A DNA stretch of 64,000 nt from Salinithrix halophila (GTDB lineage: Bacteria > Bacillota > Bacilli > Thermoactinomycetales > DSM-45169), in the NCBI RefSeq assembly GCF_042650125.1, contig NZ_JBHSAP010000018.1, positions 558,001 through 622,000 of the forward strand. Direction: 5' to 3'. Position numbers and translations under genes: made by a program. Of this stretch, positions 1 through 8,641 are shown in pieces. How positions within the stretch are numbered: the stretch's first letter is position 1; every line of letters starts with the position of its first letter. The notes under the pieces are model-generated. The model ran no database searches. It saw nothing but the letters and a program-made list of their open reading frames with translations, and was not told the DNA's origin.

Positions 1-285
1 GATTAAAACCCCAGAAACAGCCGCCATCCCCGAACCGAAAGCAAGCCCCGCCTCTGCCTCTTCCAAATCAGCTAACGCTTCTTCCAGCCTGGTCAGCGTC
101 GGGTTGCCCAAGCGGCTGTAAATATAACCCTTTTCTTCTCCGGCAAAACGTTTTGCCCCTTGTTCCACATTGTCAAAGACGAAGGTAGAAGTCTGGTACA
201 GGGGCGGAATCAGGGATCCCGTCTGCGGACACGGCTCCCCGCCTCCATGAACCAGTCGCGTGGAAAAGCCTTTTTTCTCTTCCAT
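1..285 (-). CDS. PLP-dependent Cys/Met metabolism enzyme, N-terminal part (methionine gamma-lyase-like)
   Basis: The first 95 residues of a gene that runs off the left edge. The reading starts MEEKKGFSTRLVHGG and carries the N-terminal hallmarks of the cystathionine/methionine lyase family: the PLY-type motif IPPLYQTSTFVFDN, then GYIYSRLGNPTLTRLE and the phosphate-binding loop region AFGSGMAAVSG. Family members use pyridoxal phosphate to cleave or exchange sulfur side chains (methionine gamma-lyase, cystathionine beta- or gamma-lyase); which reaction applies cannot be told from this piece, and the catalytic lysine lies outside the window. The start has a purine-rich ribosome binding site (about 292-303). 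The upstream gene overlaps this start by 113 bp, which is unusual. Confidence 0.85.
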   Translation of the reverse strand, partial: MEEKKGFSTRLVHGGGEPCPQTGSLIPPLYQTSTFVFDNVEQGAKRFAGEEKGYIYSRLGNPTLTRLEEALADLEEAEAGLAFGSGMAAVSGVLI

Positions 286-676
286 GACAGCTCTCTCCCT
301 TTTTTTCTATCGTCTCCGACCCGGAAGATTCAGATGGAGCCTTCTCGATCCGGAGCAACCGTACCAGTCGCACCCATTGACCGATCATGCACTTTCCAAC
401 GCTTCCAGGAGCCTTCTCCACCAAGACCGTCACCTGCAGGCCGTCAACCTGCAGGCGTTTCAGAATTGAAGCATCTCCTGTCAATTGGTATCGACCACGG
501 TTGTCGGTCTCCAATATCCAACAGCCGCCTTCCACATTGATGTAACGCATGGTTCCCGAAAGAATCCATTGGGGGTTTCCGGGAACCTCCTGTGCCGCTG
601 AGAGAGAGGCCCCTCCCCAGCCCAAGCAAAGAACGCAGGCCACCGTAACCCAGCACCGCCATCGGGTCGTTGTCAT
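173..676 (-). CDS. Secreted single-domain protein of unknown function, 3' end doubtful
   Basis: A 167-residue frame with a signal peptide (residues 1-28, hydrophobic core then SLSAAQE). It is followed by a compact beta-rich domain with the pattern GTMRYINVEGGCWILETD, NRGRYQLTGD and a valine-rich end near residue 110. This resembles small secreted Firmicutes domains that begin G-T-x-x-Y-x-x-x-E-G-G-x-W; no function is assigned. From about residue 115 the sequence turns low-complexity and charged and overlaps the next gene by 113 bp, so the natural end is probably near 300. A run of seven T at about 300-307 (+ strand) is a likely place for an indel. Signal and domain are seen directly; the shorter end is inference. 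Confidence 0.55.
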   Translation of the reverse strand: MTTTRWRCWVTVACVLCLGWGGASLSAAQEVPGNPQWILSGTMRYINVEGGCWILETDNRGRYQLTGDASILKRLQVDGLQVTVLVEKAPGSVGKCMIGQWVRLVRLLRIEKAPSESSGSETIEKKGESCHGREKRLFHATGSWRRGAVSADGIPDSAPVPDFYLRL

Positions 677-756
677 GAGCTTCTCCCCTTTCCGCTGTTG
701 TCCCTAGTCTGCGGAAAGGAAGCGCTCGGTACTCGTTGGCAGGGGGGCATCCTGGG

Positions 757-2073
757 TTAGAGACTGCTCCGTCCTGTACCAAAAAGGCGTTCATGCATCC
801 GGAGCGCGTAGGGGTCCGTCATCCCAGCGATATAATCACAGACGATCCGAGCCCGATCCTGGGGATTCTCCCTGATTTGACGGCGGTCATTCTCCGGCAA
901 AAGTTTGCTCTCCTCCATCATGGCCTCAAAGAGCATACGAACAACACGATCTCCCTTCCAGGCCATGGCCTGAACCGGCTGGGAATGAATCACCCTTTCC
1001 TCGACGACGGATTTTAGGCGAAGATTCAACTCCGCCAGTTCCGGGGGCAGGACAGCCCGGAAGCGGAAGCGGTTGGAGAAGGATTCCTCTCCTTGGATAT
1101 CGATTTGTATGTGGTTGACAAAAGCGGAGATAAGAAAAGCAAAAACCTGTTTCAAATGGTGCTTGAACAGATCTTGGCGGGGATGGATTCCGGCTGCTTC
1201 CCTCGACGCCCGGTCCAATTCCTCGTACTTTCCTCCCCAGGGCCGGGCTAGGAGAATCTCCTTTAGCTCCTCCAATTCCACCAAATGGAGGTTGACGGCA
1301 TCCTCCAGATCATGAGTGGCATAGGCGATATCATCAGCCAGTTCGATAATCGAACACTCAAAGGAGTGGTGGAGGGTTCTCCGGTAAGGGGAATCCTCCG
1401 ACTCCCGAAGAGTTTTGAGGAGAAATTCTTTCTCCCCTTCTCCATAAGGAGCCAATACCCAATCAAAAGCAAGTCGGTCACTACTGTAAACGCTGGCCTT
1501 GGGGGGACGCTCAGGGGAATCCGGAGCAGCAGCGTGAGCGAAAGTCTCCTCGTACAGGACCGGATACTTCATCACCGCCAACAGCAAACCCCGGGTGAGA
1601 TCGAGCCCTTCTCCCTTCCTCCCCTCCAACCGGGTGAGTATACGGAACGTCTGGGCATTCCCCTCAAACCCCCCGTCTAAGGCCATCATTCGGTTCAAAG
1701 AACGTTCCCCCTCATGGCCAAAAGGAGGATGGCCAAGGTCGTGGGCCAGAGCTGCCGCTTCTACCAAGGAAATGTCGATTTTACATCCCGGAGGCAGGAT
1801 TTCTGAACGGCGATTGAGAAAGAGGGCGATCCCCCGAGCAATTTGGGCTACTTCCATGGAATGGGTAAGGCGCGTTCGGTGTACATCTCCTACCTCGATA
1901 CCAATCACCTGCTTTTTAGACTGAAGGCGACGGAAGGCAGCACTGTGGATGATCCGTCCATAATCCCTTTCAAAAGCGTCCCGCACATCCAATGGGGAGC
2001 GTGATGATTCCCCAAAACGACGTTCTCTGTCTTCATCCCCGTAAAAAGGGTTCACTTCATCGCTCAACAACAT
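757..2073 (-). CDS. dgt: dGTP triphosphohydrolase-like HD-domain protein
   Basis: A 438-residue HD-superfamily phosphohydrolase of the dGTPase family, which removes triphosphate from dGTP or other dNTPs and so tunes nucleotide pools. Family marks are the N-terminal RDAFERDYGRIIHSAAFRRLQ, the metal-binding His in THSMEV (about residue 71), the HD pair in AHDLGHPPFGHEGE (about 111-120), and SIIELADDIAYATHDLEDAV in the middle. Length fits the type 2 dGTPases of about 400-450 residues. It starts at ATG after GGGAGGG and stands alone on the minus strand. The true substrate range in this subfamily is not known from sequence. Confidence 0.92.
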   Translation of the reverse strand: MLLSDEVNPFYGDEDRERRFGESSRSPLDVRDAFERDYGRIIHSAAFRRLQSKKQVIGIEVGDVHRTRLTHSMEVAQIARGIALFLNRRSEILPPGCKIDISLVEAAALAHDLGHPPFGHEGERSLNRMMALDGGFEGNAQTFRILTRLEGRKGEGLDLTRGLLLAVMKYPVLYEETFAHAAAPDSPERPPKASVYSSDRLAFDWVLAPYGEGEKEFLLKTLRESEDSPYRRTLHHSFECSIIELADDIAYATHDLEDAVNLHLVELEELKEILLARPWGGKYEELDRASREAAGIHPRQDLFKHHLKQVFAFLISAFVNHIQIDIQGEESFSNRFRFRAVLPPELAELNLRLKSVVEERVIHSQPVQAMAWKGDRVVRMLFEAMMEESKLLPENDRRQIRENPQDRARIVCDYIAGMTDPYALRMHERLFGTGRSSL

Positions 2074-2214
2074 GATAAGCCCTCCCGCTTATTCATTCGT
2101 GTTTAGGATTTCTCACTAGAAGAGCCCGGCACCTTTTTTCTGCTTCTTTTTTCCCAAACATCGGGTCTCCGGGGATTGTTGGTTTCCTGTTTTTCCATTA
2201 AAACGTATACTGGG

Positions 2215-2388
2215 ATGGAGAAAAAATACCTGACTAAAGATGCCTCCATGAGCAATCGGGTCATCATGCCCAGCGGTGATTTTATTGTCCCCAGAGCTCT
2301 TCAGCCCGCATTCGAACTCGACCGGGAAAAGAACCAAGGCACCTACTTGGATCCCAATGTTTGGGTTCTTCACCAAACGGATCTCTGA
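2215..2388 (+). CDS. Possible small protein of 57 residues, unknown
   Basis: A short plus-strand frame between two divergent minus-strand transcription units, reading MEKKYLTKDASMSNRVIMPS and ending VWVLHQTDL. It is followed directly by a hairpin and seven T on the plus strand, which is the main support that something is transcribed this way. No convincing ribosome binding site precedes either ATG (2215 or 2248) and I recognise no family. The TATACT at 2206-2211 is too close to the first ATG to serve as its promoter. It may simply be noncoding leader sequence. Confidence 0.3.
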   Translation: MEKKYLTKDASMSNRVIMPSGDFIVPRALQPAFELDREKNQGTYLDPNVWVLHQTDL

Positions 2389-2400
2389 TACAAAACGAAG

Positions 2401-2438
2401 CCGCCGATCGGATTACCGATCGGCGGCCCTCTTTTTTT
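2401..2438. terminator. Hairpin terminator, strongest on the plus strand
   Basis: CCGCCGATCGG and CCGATCGGCGG flank the loop ATTA (2401-2426), followed on the plus strand by CCTC and seven T. On the minus strand it lies directly after the stop codon of the GHL10 gene and may end that operon too, though the minus-side T run is poor. Confidence 0.7.
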
Positions 2439-3933
2439 AATCGTTGCGGATGGGGATCACCCTCACCTTTATCTCCGTATTCCCTCCCGGACGGATGAAC
2501 AAGGGACGAACCGGGGTGTATCCCCACTGCTTATCCAACCGGAGGGTGTAAAATCCCGGCTCCAACTCTGCTGTACCGAAGAATCCACTCCCATCAGCGG
2601 TGAGGCGAACCTTACGCCCTTTATGCCTTAGCTCCATCTCGGCCCCGTCGAGAGGATTCCCAGCGATACTCACAACCTTTCCCCGTAGAAACCCTTTTTC
2701 AGGCCGGTTTTTCCAGGGCATCTCGGGCACGACGGCGGGCAGCTGGAAAAGCGTCTCTCTCAAACGCCGGAAAAAAAGGTCACTGGATTCGTTATCCTTA
2801 TTGGTGACCGCATAACTGTACAGACCGACACCAGCCAAGCGATTCCCAGCCGTTGAAGGCGCCCGCGTTCGTTTGATCTGATTGAGGCTTCCATCGATGG
2901 AATTAAGGTAAATCCCGGGGCCAGCGACAATTTGCCGGTGATATTGATGGTCCTTTTCCCACCCGATCCATTGATCGTACCATCGCTTCTGGTCCGGAAC
3001 ATGCTCCCGATCATAGTTCATGGGGATCGCCAGATCGATGATCCCTTCCTTCAACCACGCGTTCCAGTCCTGAAGCACCTCCGTATAAGGGGCGGATCTA
3101 CGATACTCTTCCATGAAGGAAGGGCCTTGCCTCCAAGCGATGACGGCAGCGGAGACCTTCACCTGCGGCCGGATGGCGATCGCTTTCAGATAGACTTTTC
3201 GCATCAGGTGATCCACCTGCCGGCGGCGCCACTCTTTCCAGATTTCGTCCTGAGGATCGGGAGTACCCGAAAACCCTGTTTGTTCCCGGAACCGCTCCAG
3301 GCTGACAGGGTTATATCCCCACTCGGGGCCCATATACCGCACCAGATCCAGATGAATGCCGTCAACCGGATACCGTCTGACCACGTTTAGATACTGTTCC
3401 ACGGTGTAATCGACCGCGTCAGGGTGCCCTGGGTCCAATAGGTAATCCGCCCCGCTCCGGTTCACCCCGTCCACCCGGTCCATCAACCAGTAGTCCCGGC
3501 CCTGAGCTGTCGGACCATGCCGATTGAAAACATGTTCCTTGGCAATGGGCGGTGTAGCCGAATTCCAGATCGGAAGCGTCGCCAGCCAGGCATGGACTTC
3601 GATCCGTAGCGATGCGGTATGGGCTTTTTCGATCAGATACGCCAACGCGTCAAACCCGGGGGCTAAAGCCGGATCTTCTGTGCGAGGCTCCAGGGCTTTG
3701 TTGAAATAAGCATCCCCCCGCCGCCTCACCTGCACAATCACCGCATTGGCCCCTGATTTCCGGATATCGGTGATCAGCTGATCTGCTTGAGCCGGTGTTT
3801 TAAAGCCGTTATGAAAAGCATCCACCCAGTAAGCACGGAACTCCGTTTCCGGTTCCCCTTCCGCCGCAGCCCTTTGGGGAACTGCCGCTGCCAGCAGAGG
3901 CAAGGTTATGAACCCGATCCAGACTCTTCGCAT
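2437..3933 (-). CDS. Secreted GHL10/DUF187-type glycoside hydrolase-like protein with C-terminal carboxypeptidase-regulatory-like domain
   Basis: A 498-residue exported protein: signal peptide (residues 1-24, ending AAAEG), then a TIM-barrel domain of the GHL10 family (FRAYWVDAFHNGFKTPAQ, AVIVQVRRRGDAYF, VDGIHLDLVRYMGPEWG, VKVSAAVIAWR, IDLAIPMNYDRE). From about residue 415 a beta-sandwich follows (LRGKVVSIAGNPLDGAEMEL), typical of carboxypeptidase regulatory-like domains. Relatives include YngK of Bacillus; this family is thought to act on cell-wall or other polysaccharides, but the substrate is unknown. It starts 33 bp after the S13 peptidase gene on the same strand and is probably co-transcribed, which fits an envelope role. 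Confidence 0.85.
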   Translation of the reverse strand: MRRVWIGFITLPLLAAAVPQRAAAEGEPETEFRAYWVDAFHNGFKTPAQADQLITDIRKSGANAVIVQVRRRGDAYFNKALEPRTEDPALAPGFDALAYLIEKAHTASLRIEVHAWLATLPIWNSATPPIAKEHVFNRHGPTAQGRDYWLMDRVDGVNRSGADYLLDPGHPDAVDYTVEQYLNVVRRYPVDGIHLDLVRYMGPEWGYNPVSLERFREQTGFSGTPDPQDEIWKEWRRRQVDHLMRKVYLKAIAIRPQVKVSAAVIAWRQGPSFMEEYRRSAPYTEVLQDWNAWLKEGIIDLAIPMNYDREHVPDQKRWYDQWIGWEKDHQYHRQIVAGPGIYLNSIDGSLNQIKRTRAPSTAGNRLAGVGLYSYAVTNKDNESSDLFFRRLRETLFQLPAVVPEMPWKNRPEKGFLRGKVVSIAGNPLDGAEMELRHKGRKVRLTADGSGFFGTAELEPGFYTLRLDKQWGYTPVRPLFIRPGGNTEIKVRVIPIRND

Positions 3934-3966
3934 CGTGTCCTCTCCTTCTCATGGATTTCCCTGTGA

Positions 3967-6834
3967 CTATCTGGAGAATTCCGCCAATACGACCGCGATC
4001 TTATCTTGAAGGGCCCGTTCCGATTTTTCCGTATATCCGTTCATCACGATCGAGTAAGCAAGAAGCTCTCCGTCCTTCGACCGTACATACCCAGACAACG
4101 AACTGACATGGGTGAGGGAGCCCGTTTTCCCCCGCAAATTGTCCTGAGCGGGAGTGCCTTTCATCCGGGAGCGGAGCGTTCCGTCCTTACCGGCGACGGG
4201 AAGAGAATGGTAAAAAGCATCAAAGTGATCTTCCTCTTTCTGCACGGCCAACAGGGAAACCAACTGTTGCGGGGAAAACACGTTATATCGCGTAAGCCCG
4301 GACCCGTCTTCCATCCGGTAGGCTCCTTGTTTCCCGATCCCCCTCAAGTAGGCGTCCACTTCCTTCAGGCCGGCAGCTGCCGTACCCGTCCCCCGCTTCT
4401 CCAGCCCCAAGGTTTTCAGGATCATCTCGGCGTAAAAGTTGTCACTCACCTTGTTCAAGTATTGAACCACCTCTCCCAGCGGTGGAGAGGGGTAATCGGC
4501 TAATTGTTTGGCACGAGGAGAAACCCATCCTTCCTCGGGGGGATCATCGCTTGTCACTTCGATCCCTTCCCGGAGCAGGGCCTCTTTCAAGACCGTCCCG
4601 GCATACCGGTGCGGCTCTTCTACCGGAACTCGCGTGTAATCTCCTTTGAAATCCAAGGGAAGGCTTCCTGTCAATCGGATGTGGTTGGTTCCGCGGATTC
4701 GCTCGATCTTCAGCGTGTTTTTGGAACCCGCAGGCCCCGTCGTCACATCCTTCTCAACATCGACATACGCCGTTTCAGGAATCATCGAGAGTTTCACAGG
4801 GTCCCCCTCTTTATCACCAGGCTGATAATCGAAACGGACGGTGCCTCGATTCAGGTTGAGAGCCGTGATCTGAGGCTGGTAATATTCGCTTTCGTTATCC
4901 CAAGCCCAGCCTCTGCCGTATACGGGATCACTGAAGGCGGAGGTATCTACACGCACGTTGCCCTCAATACGGCGGAGCCCCCGCTCCTTCAGATCCCTGG
5001 CCATCTGTTCAAGGGTGGGACCTTTCTGCACCCGGAGGGAGTCCTCGGTAGCCAGGGTAGGGTCTCCCTTTCCCCGAAGGATGAGATCCCCTTTTAATAC
5101 CCCGTTCTGCAGGCTTCCTGCGGCGAATAACTGCGTGTGAAAACGGTAATCTGAGCCGAGTGCGTGTAGAGCGGCGGCGGAGGTGAAAAGTTTGGTATTG
5201 GAGGCCGGTGTAAGCCTCGCCCCCCCGTTGCGTTCATACAACTCCTCCCCGTTTTCGACAGAACGAACCGACATCCCCGTCAGGATGCCTTCATAGCCGG
5301 GGCTGTCTAAAAGAGGATCCAGCTTGGCAGAAAGGGGATAAGTTTTCTCCTTAGGCAGAGGACCCGGGTCCGCAAGGCTGGGATAAGAGGCAAGAGCTGT
5401 TCCGAACCGGTCTTCCAAGACATTCGCCGCCGCCTCCTGATCGACCCCGTTAACCATCACTGAAAAGGCGAAAGATTCCCCTGAACACGTTTTTACGATT
5501 CCGGTAAGTCCGCTCACTCCCTCCATATCTACAGCAAGGGCCCGCAATCTTCCCGCGGCGGGGGTTCTCTCCATCCGACCCGTGAGGGGTCCCTCACCGA
5601 CGTCGGATAAAAGGGAAAAAAATCGTTCCCGGCCCTGGTGTCTTTCCATTGCCGACAACAAGCCGGTCAAATGACGAGGTGTCATCACGCTCATCCGAGA
5701 AAAGCCCGACCCGTCCTTCGGTTGGAAGGTATCGCTAGCCCCTGTCTTCTCCGCAGCGAAACGTCGTAAAACACGGAGCCCCTCTTCTTCGCTACCCTCC
5801 TCCCCTTCACGAGCGCCCAATTGCTTCAGGAGCATCTCTGCAGTCAGGTTGTCTCCCGGCTTGACCATCTTTTTCAGGAGATCCCCTAGAATAGGGGATT
5901 TTGTCCAGGCGACTCGACTCCCTCCGGCAGGGGCGTCTCCTCTAATCACCCGGGTATCCCGGGAAAAACGGATTCCCGCCCGTTCCATCCGCTCCTTCAA
6001 CACCGTCCCGGTAAACAGAGCCGGATCTTTCACCGTGCGTCGTTCCTTGACCGCTGGATGTGCCACACCGATCGAGCCGGTAACCACAATCTCGTTTTTG
6101 GCCCGGGTTCGGGTAATCGAGAGCGACTCCCCCCTACCGAAGGTAGTAACCGCTCGATTAACCACCTGTACATACGCCGGTACCGGAGCGACAGCCACCC
6201 GTGGTTTTCGGCCCGGCCAACCGGGCATCACCCGAATGTCGACGGTGTTACCCTCAACCGACAAGGCTCCATTCTGGGCGCTTTTTGGATAAGGCTCCTC
6301 ATCCCACATCCAGCTCGTTCCCAGCGGTATTTGATCAAAATACGAATCATCCACCACCACATTCCCGGTTACCCGGCGGATCCCTTTTCTTCTCAAGGTA
6401 CGTGCCAGCTTGTCCAGATCTGAAATCCTCAGGGACGGATCTCCTTTTCCCTTTAGGACTATGTCGCCTCGCAACTCCCCCCGGAAAGTCTCTCCTTCGG
6501 TGTACAGCTCCGTTGGGAAACGCAGGCTTTCCGGCCAGGCATTCAATACCGCCCCTGCTGTCCACAGCTTGGAGACTGCCCCGGGCACCAACGCCTTTTC
6601 AGGCAAACGGGAAGCAACCACCCGCTGGTCCCTGAGGGAGACAACATCAAAAGCCACCGACATACCGGCCGTCTCCGGTTTCTTCTCCATGGCTGCCACA
6701 GCATGGAGAAGTGTTCGCTGCAAGCGCTCATCAGGATCAAAGGCAGATCCAGCTCTTGCAGATACAGGAAGGAAAGTGGCCACCAATAGGAAAATCAGCC
6801 ACACAGATAACCACCGACGGCGAAAATCAACCAC
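3967..6834 (-). CDS. Double-domain S13 D-alanyl-D-alanine carboxypeptidase (PBP4-like) with a dead N-terminal copy
   Basis: A 955-residue exported protein with signal peptide (to about residue 29) followed by two tandem PBP4/DacB-type domains. The C-terminal copy (about 500-955) has the full active site: SNTK at 545-548, SDN at 797-799 and KTG at 903-905. In the N-terminal copy (about 35-490) the aligned positions are AVSK (86-89; the nucleophile Ser is Ala), GDN (327-329) and LAV (433-435). The flanks still align well (MERTPAAGRLR against MKGTPAQDNLR). Normal members have one domain of 450-500 residues. Family enzymes trim or cleave peptidoglycan peptides. Start is GTG with AAAGGTG upstream. 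It is first gene of a likely two-gene operon with the GHL10 hydrolase. Confidence 0.92.
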   Translation of the reverse strand: MVDFRRRWLSVWLIFLLVATFLPVSARAGSAFDPDERLQRTLLHAVAAMEKKPETAGMSVAFDVVSLRDQRVVASRLPEKALVPGAVSKLWTAGAVLNAWPESLRFPTELYTEGETFRGELRGDIVLKGKGDPSLRISDLDKLARTLRRKGIRRVTGNVVVDDSYFDQIPLGTSWMWDEEPYPKSAQNGALSVEGNTVDIRVMPGWPGRKPRVAVAPVPAYVQVVNRAVTTFGRGESLSITRTRAKNEIVVTGSIGVAHPAVKERRTVKDPALFTGTVLKERMERAGIRFSRDTRVIRGDAPAGGSRVAWTKSPILGDLLKKMVKPGDNLTAEMLLKQLGAREGEEGSEEEGLRVLRRFAAEKTGASDTFQPKDGSGFSRMSVMTPRHLTGLLSAMERHQGRERFFSLLSDVGEGPLTGRMERTPAAGRLRALAVDMEGVSGLTGIVKTCSGESFAFSVMVNGVDQEAAANVLEDRFGTALASYPSLADPGPLPKEKTYPLSAKLDPLLDSPGYEGILTGMSVRSVENGEELYERNGGARLTPASNTKLFTSAAALHALGSDYRFHTQLFAAGSLQNGVLKGDLILRGKGDPTLATEDSLRVQKGPTLEQMARDLKERGLRRIEGNVRVDTSAFSDPVYGRGWAWDNESEYYQPQITALNLNRGTVRFDYQPGDKEGDPVKLSMIPETAYVDVEKDVTTGPAGSKNTLKIERIRGTNHIRLTGSLPLDFKGDYTRVPVEEPHRYAGTVLKEALLREGIEVTSDDPPEEGWVSPRAKQLADYPSPPLGEVVQYLNKVSDNFYAEMILKTLGLEKRGTGTAAAGLKEVDAYLRGIGKQGAYRMEDGSGLTRYNVFSPQQLVSLLAVQKEEDHFDAFYHSLPVAGKDGTLRSRMKGTPAQDNLRGKTGSLTHVSSLSGYVRSKDGELLAYSIVMNGYTEKSERALQDKIAVVLAEFSR

Positions 6835-6958
6835 CCTGGCATCACACCTTTCATCGAATGTGGACCAATCCGCGCCTTCATCGTACCAAGTCCCGAAGGG
6901 TGAAAGGTGGCGAAACCCGTCGGTTTGATAAAAAATATCGAATATACAGATAGGGAGA

Positions 6959-6998
6959 AAGACGCCTCTTTAGCAGGAGGCGTCTTTCTCCCTTTATC
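6959..6998 (-). terminator. Rho-independent terminator after the dehydrogenase-like gene
   Basis: A near-perfect inverted repeat, GGGAGAAAGACGCCTC and GAGGCGTCTTTCTCCC, around a short loop. It lies just after the stop of the minus-strand gene 7005-7949 and before the promoter region of the S13 gene. Confidence 0.75.
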
Positions 6999-7004
6999 TC
7001 CGAT

Positions 7005-7949
7005 TCATCCCGTCTGCCGTATCCGATAAAAATACCTGCCGGTGGGATCTTCTTTTTTCATGGTATGGGCAGAAGAGGAAGCGGCGTTCTGTATCTTACC
7101 GTCAATGATCGCTGCTGGCATCAGCACCCTTCTTCCTCCCATCCAGATCTGGGGAGCGTAAAAACTGTATCGGCGCCCCTCCATCGCCTCCCCGTAAACG
7201 ACACGTCCGGTGATGGGACGGACCAGGGAGGTGCTTACCCCCAGCGCATCCTGGTGGGCCCGTTCATAAACGAGATCGAAAGCCGCATCCTCCTCGGGAA
7301 GGAAACGGGTGACAGCCTGGGCAAAGGGCTTTACGGTCCGTTTTTCATACAAAGTGAGGAGCTCCTCACATTCCTTCCAACTCCGATCCGGATCGGGCAG
7401 CCATGGCATCGCCTGGGGCCAATCGAAGGCATCGCCTTTTTCTTCGGCAATCCCTTCCAGGCTGGCAACCCCAGCTAATAGCCCCCGATACCGTTCTTCC
7501 AGATAGAGCCGTTGCTCCTCCGTCCGAACGGCTGCCACCATCATCCCCCCGGCGCGAGCAATCGCCTCCATAATCTCGAGACCTGCCCGATCCACCCGGT
7601 CTGTACCGATCCCATAGTAGACTAAAACCTTCTCACCCCGGCGGAAATCCGCCCGTTCCAGCATTCTCTCCGGTCGCAAGGCAGCTCCTTTCCCAAGGAA
7701 TGTCATATGGAAACCGGACATGGAACCCCGGAATCCGATGGTTCCGCCTTCCTCCAGGAGTTGGAACATCCGCGGGAATTCCCGCTCCCCTTCCGTACAG
7801 ATTAATCGTTCGGGAAGCCGCCCACCGTTTTTCAGCCGAGTATCTTCTTTGAGAACATGCCCCATCCGTTCCCAATGCCGCCACCGGGACGGGTCTCCCG
7901 GCACCTTGGTATAGATTCCCCGATAACGCAGGCTGTTTCGCTCCATCAT
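7005..7949 (-). CDS. Medium-chain dehydrogenase-like protein, function unknown
   Basis: A 314-residue soluble protein. The stretch EGGTIGFRGSMSGFHMTFLG resembles the end of the cofactor domain in crotonyl/acrylyl-CoA reductase-type medium-chain dehydrogenases. A later segment, VLVYYGIGTDRVDRAGLEIM then GGMMVAAVRTEEQ, looks like another alternating strand-helix unit. No GxGxxG motif or zinc ligands are evident, and the usual N-terminal GroES-like half is missing, so it may be a separate C-terminal-type homologue or a remnant. It has its own good promoter (8071-8100), a strong ribosome binding site (AAAGGAG, 9 nt before ATG) and a terminator, so it is probably a live monocistronic gene. I do not assign a reaction. 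Confidence 0.6.
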   Translation of the reverse strand: MMERNSLRYRGIYTKVPGDPSRWRHWERMGHVLKEDTRLKNGGRLPERLICTEGEREFPRMFQLLEEGGTIGFRGSMSGFHMTFLGKGAALRPERMLERADFRRGEKVLVYYGIGTDRVDRAGLEIMEAIARAGGMMVAAVRTEEQRLYLEERYRGLLAGVASLEGIAEEKGDAFDWPQAMPWLPDPDRSWKECEELLTLYEKRTVKPFAQAVTRFLPEEDAAFDLVYERAHQDALGVSTSLVRPITGRVVYGEAMEGRRYSFYAPQIWMGGRRVLMPAAIIDGKIQNAASSSAHTMKKEDPTGRYFYRIRQTG

Positions 7950-8070
7950 CCCACATCGCTCCTTTTTGTGTGTTCCGGATTGCCGGGATTTTCCCCTTTC
8001 CGGTCCTCTATCCGGCTCGATTGCTGGAATGGATTGTATTAGTACAGATCGCTAATTTGTTCTTTTGTTA

Positions 8071-8100
8071 TATAATACACACAACCTCTCTTCTTGACAA
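8071..8100 (-). promoter_or_regulatory. Sigma-A-type promoter for the dehydrogenase-like gene
   Basis: On the minus strand TTGTCA (-35, 8095-8100) and TATTAT (-10, 8071-8076) are 17 bp apart. The predicted start is about 115 nt before the ATG at 7949. Confidence 0.65.
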
Positions 8101-8153
8101 GGCTTTTTTACCCTGAATGCAAAAAAATCTGCTTGGTATGGTTTCCAAGCAAT

Positions 8154-8182
8154 TTGACGGGTTTTACCGCCTTGGTTAGACT
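8154..8182 (+). promoter_or_regulatory. Sigma-A-type promoter for the crcB pair
   Basis: TTGACG (8154-8159), 17-bp spacer, TAGACT (8177-8182). Predicted transcript start is near 8189, giving a leader of about 54 nt. Confidence 0.65.
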
Positions 8183-8194
8183 GAAACAGAATAA

Positions 8195-8218
8195 GCCTTC
8201 CCGGCTTGCCGGGAAGGC
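8195..8218 (+). other. Perfect 10-bp hairpin in the crcB leader
   Basis: GCCTTCCCGG and CCGGGAAGGC enclose a CTTG loop, 12 nt before the AAGGAG ribosome binding site of crcB1. There is no U tract, so it is not a terminator. The leader is too short for, and does not show, the conserved sequence of the fluoride (crcB) riboswitch. Confidence 0.55.
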
Positions 8219-8242
8219 GCTCTATGTCAAAAGGAGTTCACC

Positions 8243-8641
8243 ATGCAGATTTTCCTCATTGGAATCGCTGGTATGATCGGAGCGCTTTTGCGCTATGGGA
8301 CAGGGATAGGCCTTCAGCAGGCGGCGGGAGATTGTTTTCCATTCGGCACCTTAGCCGCCAATTGGGCGGGTTGTCTCGCCCTCAGCTGGTTCAACCGGCG
8401 GGGAGGGGAAATGCTCCACCTATCCCCCTCCCTCCGAAATGCTGTCGGAGCCGGACTGATCGGCTCCTTTACCACCTTTTCCACCTTTAGTGTGGAAACC
8501 GTTGAAATGGCGATCACTGGACGGGTGGCAGGCGCCCTCCTCTATATCCTGGCCAGTATCTGGGGTGGTTTCTTCTTCGCCTGGATCGGTTGGCGTCTGG
8601 GTTCCCGCCGCGCCTCCTCGGAAGGAGCGGACAGCCGATGA
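8243..8641 (+). CDS. crcB1: Fluoride channel subunit CrcB/FluC, first copy
   Basis: A 132-residue membrane protein with four predicted helices, of the CrcB/Fluc family that exports fluoride through a dual-topology dimer. Diagnostic features are GMIGALLRYG near the N-terminus, the conserved Asn in LAANWAGC, and the phenylalanine-box segment GSFTTFSTFSVE. The C-terminus ends in a short charged tail. Ribosome binding site AAGGAG lies 6 nt before ATG. The stop codon overlaps the ATG of the second crcB gene (ATGA), so the two are translationally coupled; paired genes usually form an antiparallel heterodimer with each subunit fixed in opposite orientation. Confidence 0.93.
   Translation: MQIFLIGIAGMIGALLRYGTGIGLQQAAGDCFPFGTLAANWAGCLALSWFNRRGGEMLHLSPSLRNAVGAGLIGSFTTFSTFSVETVEMAITGRVAGALLYILASIWGGFFFAWIGWRLGSRRASSEGADSR

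Noticed and set aside
2116..2376. Minus-strand frame of 86 residues upstream of dgt
   Set aside because: No ribosome binding site and atypical composition; a plus-strand terminator next to it favours the other strand, if any.
8189..8242. Fluoride riboswitch before crcB1
   Set aside because: The conserved core sequence is not present and the leader is too short.
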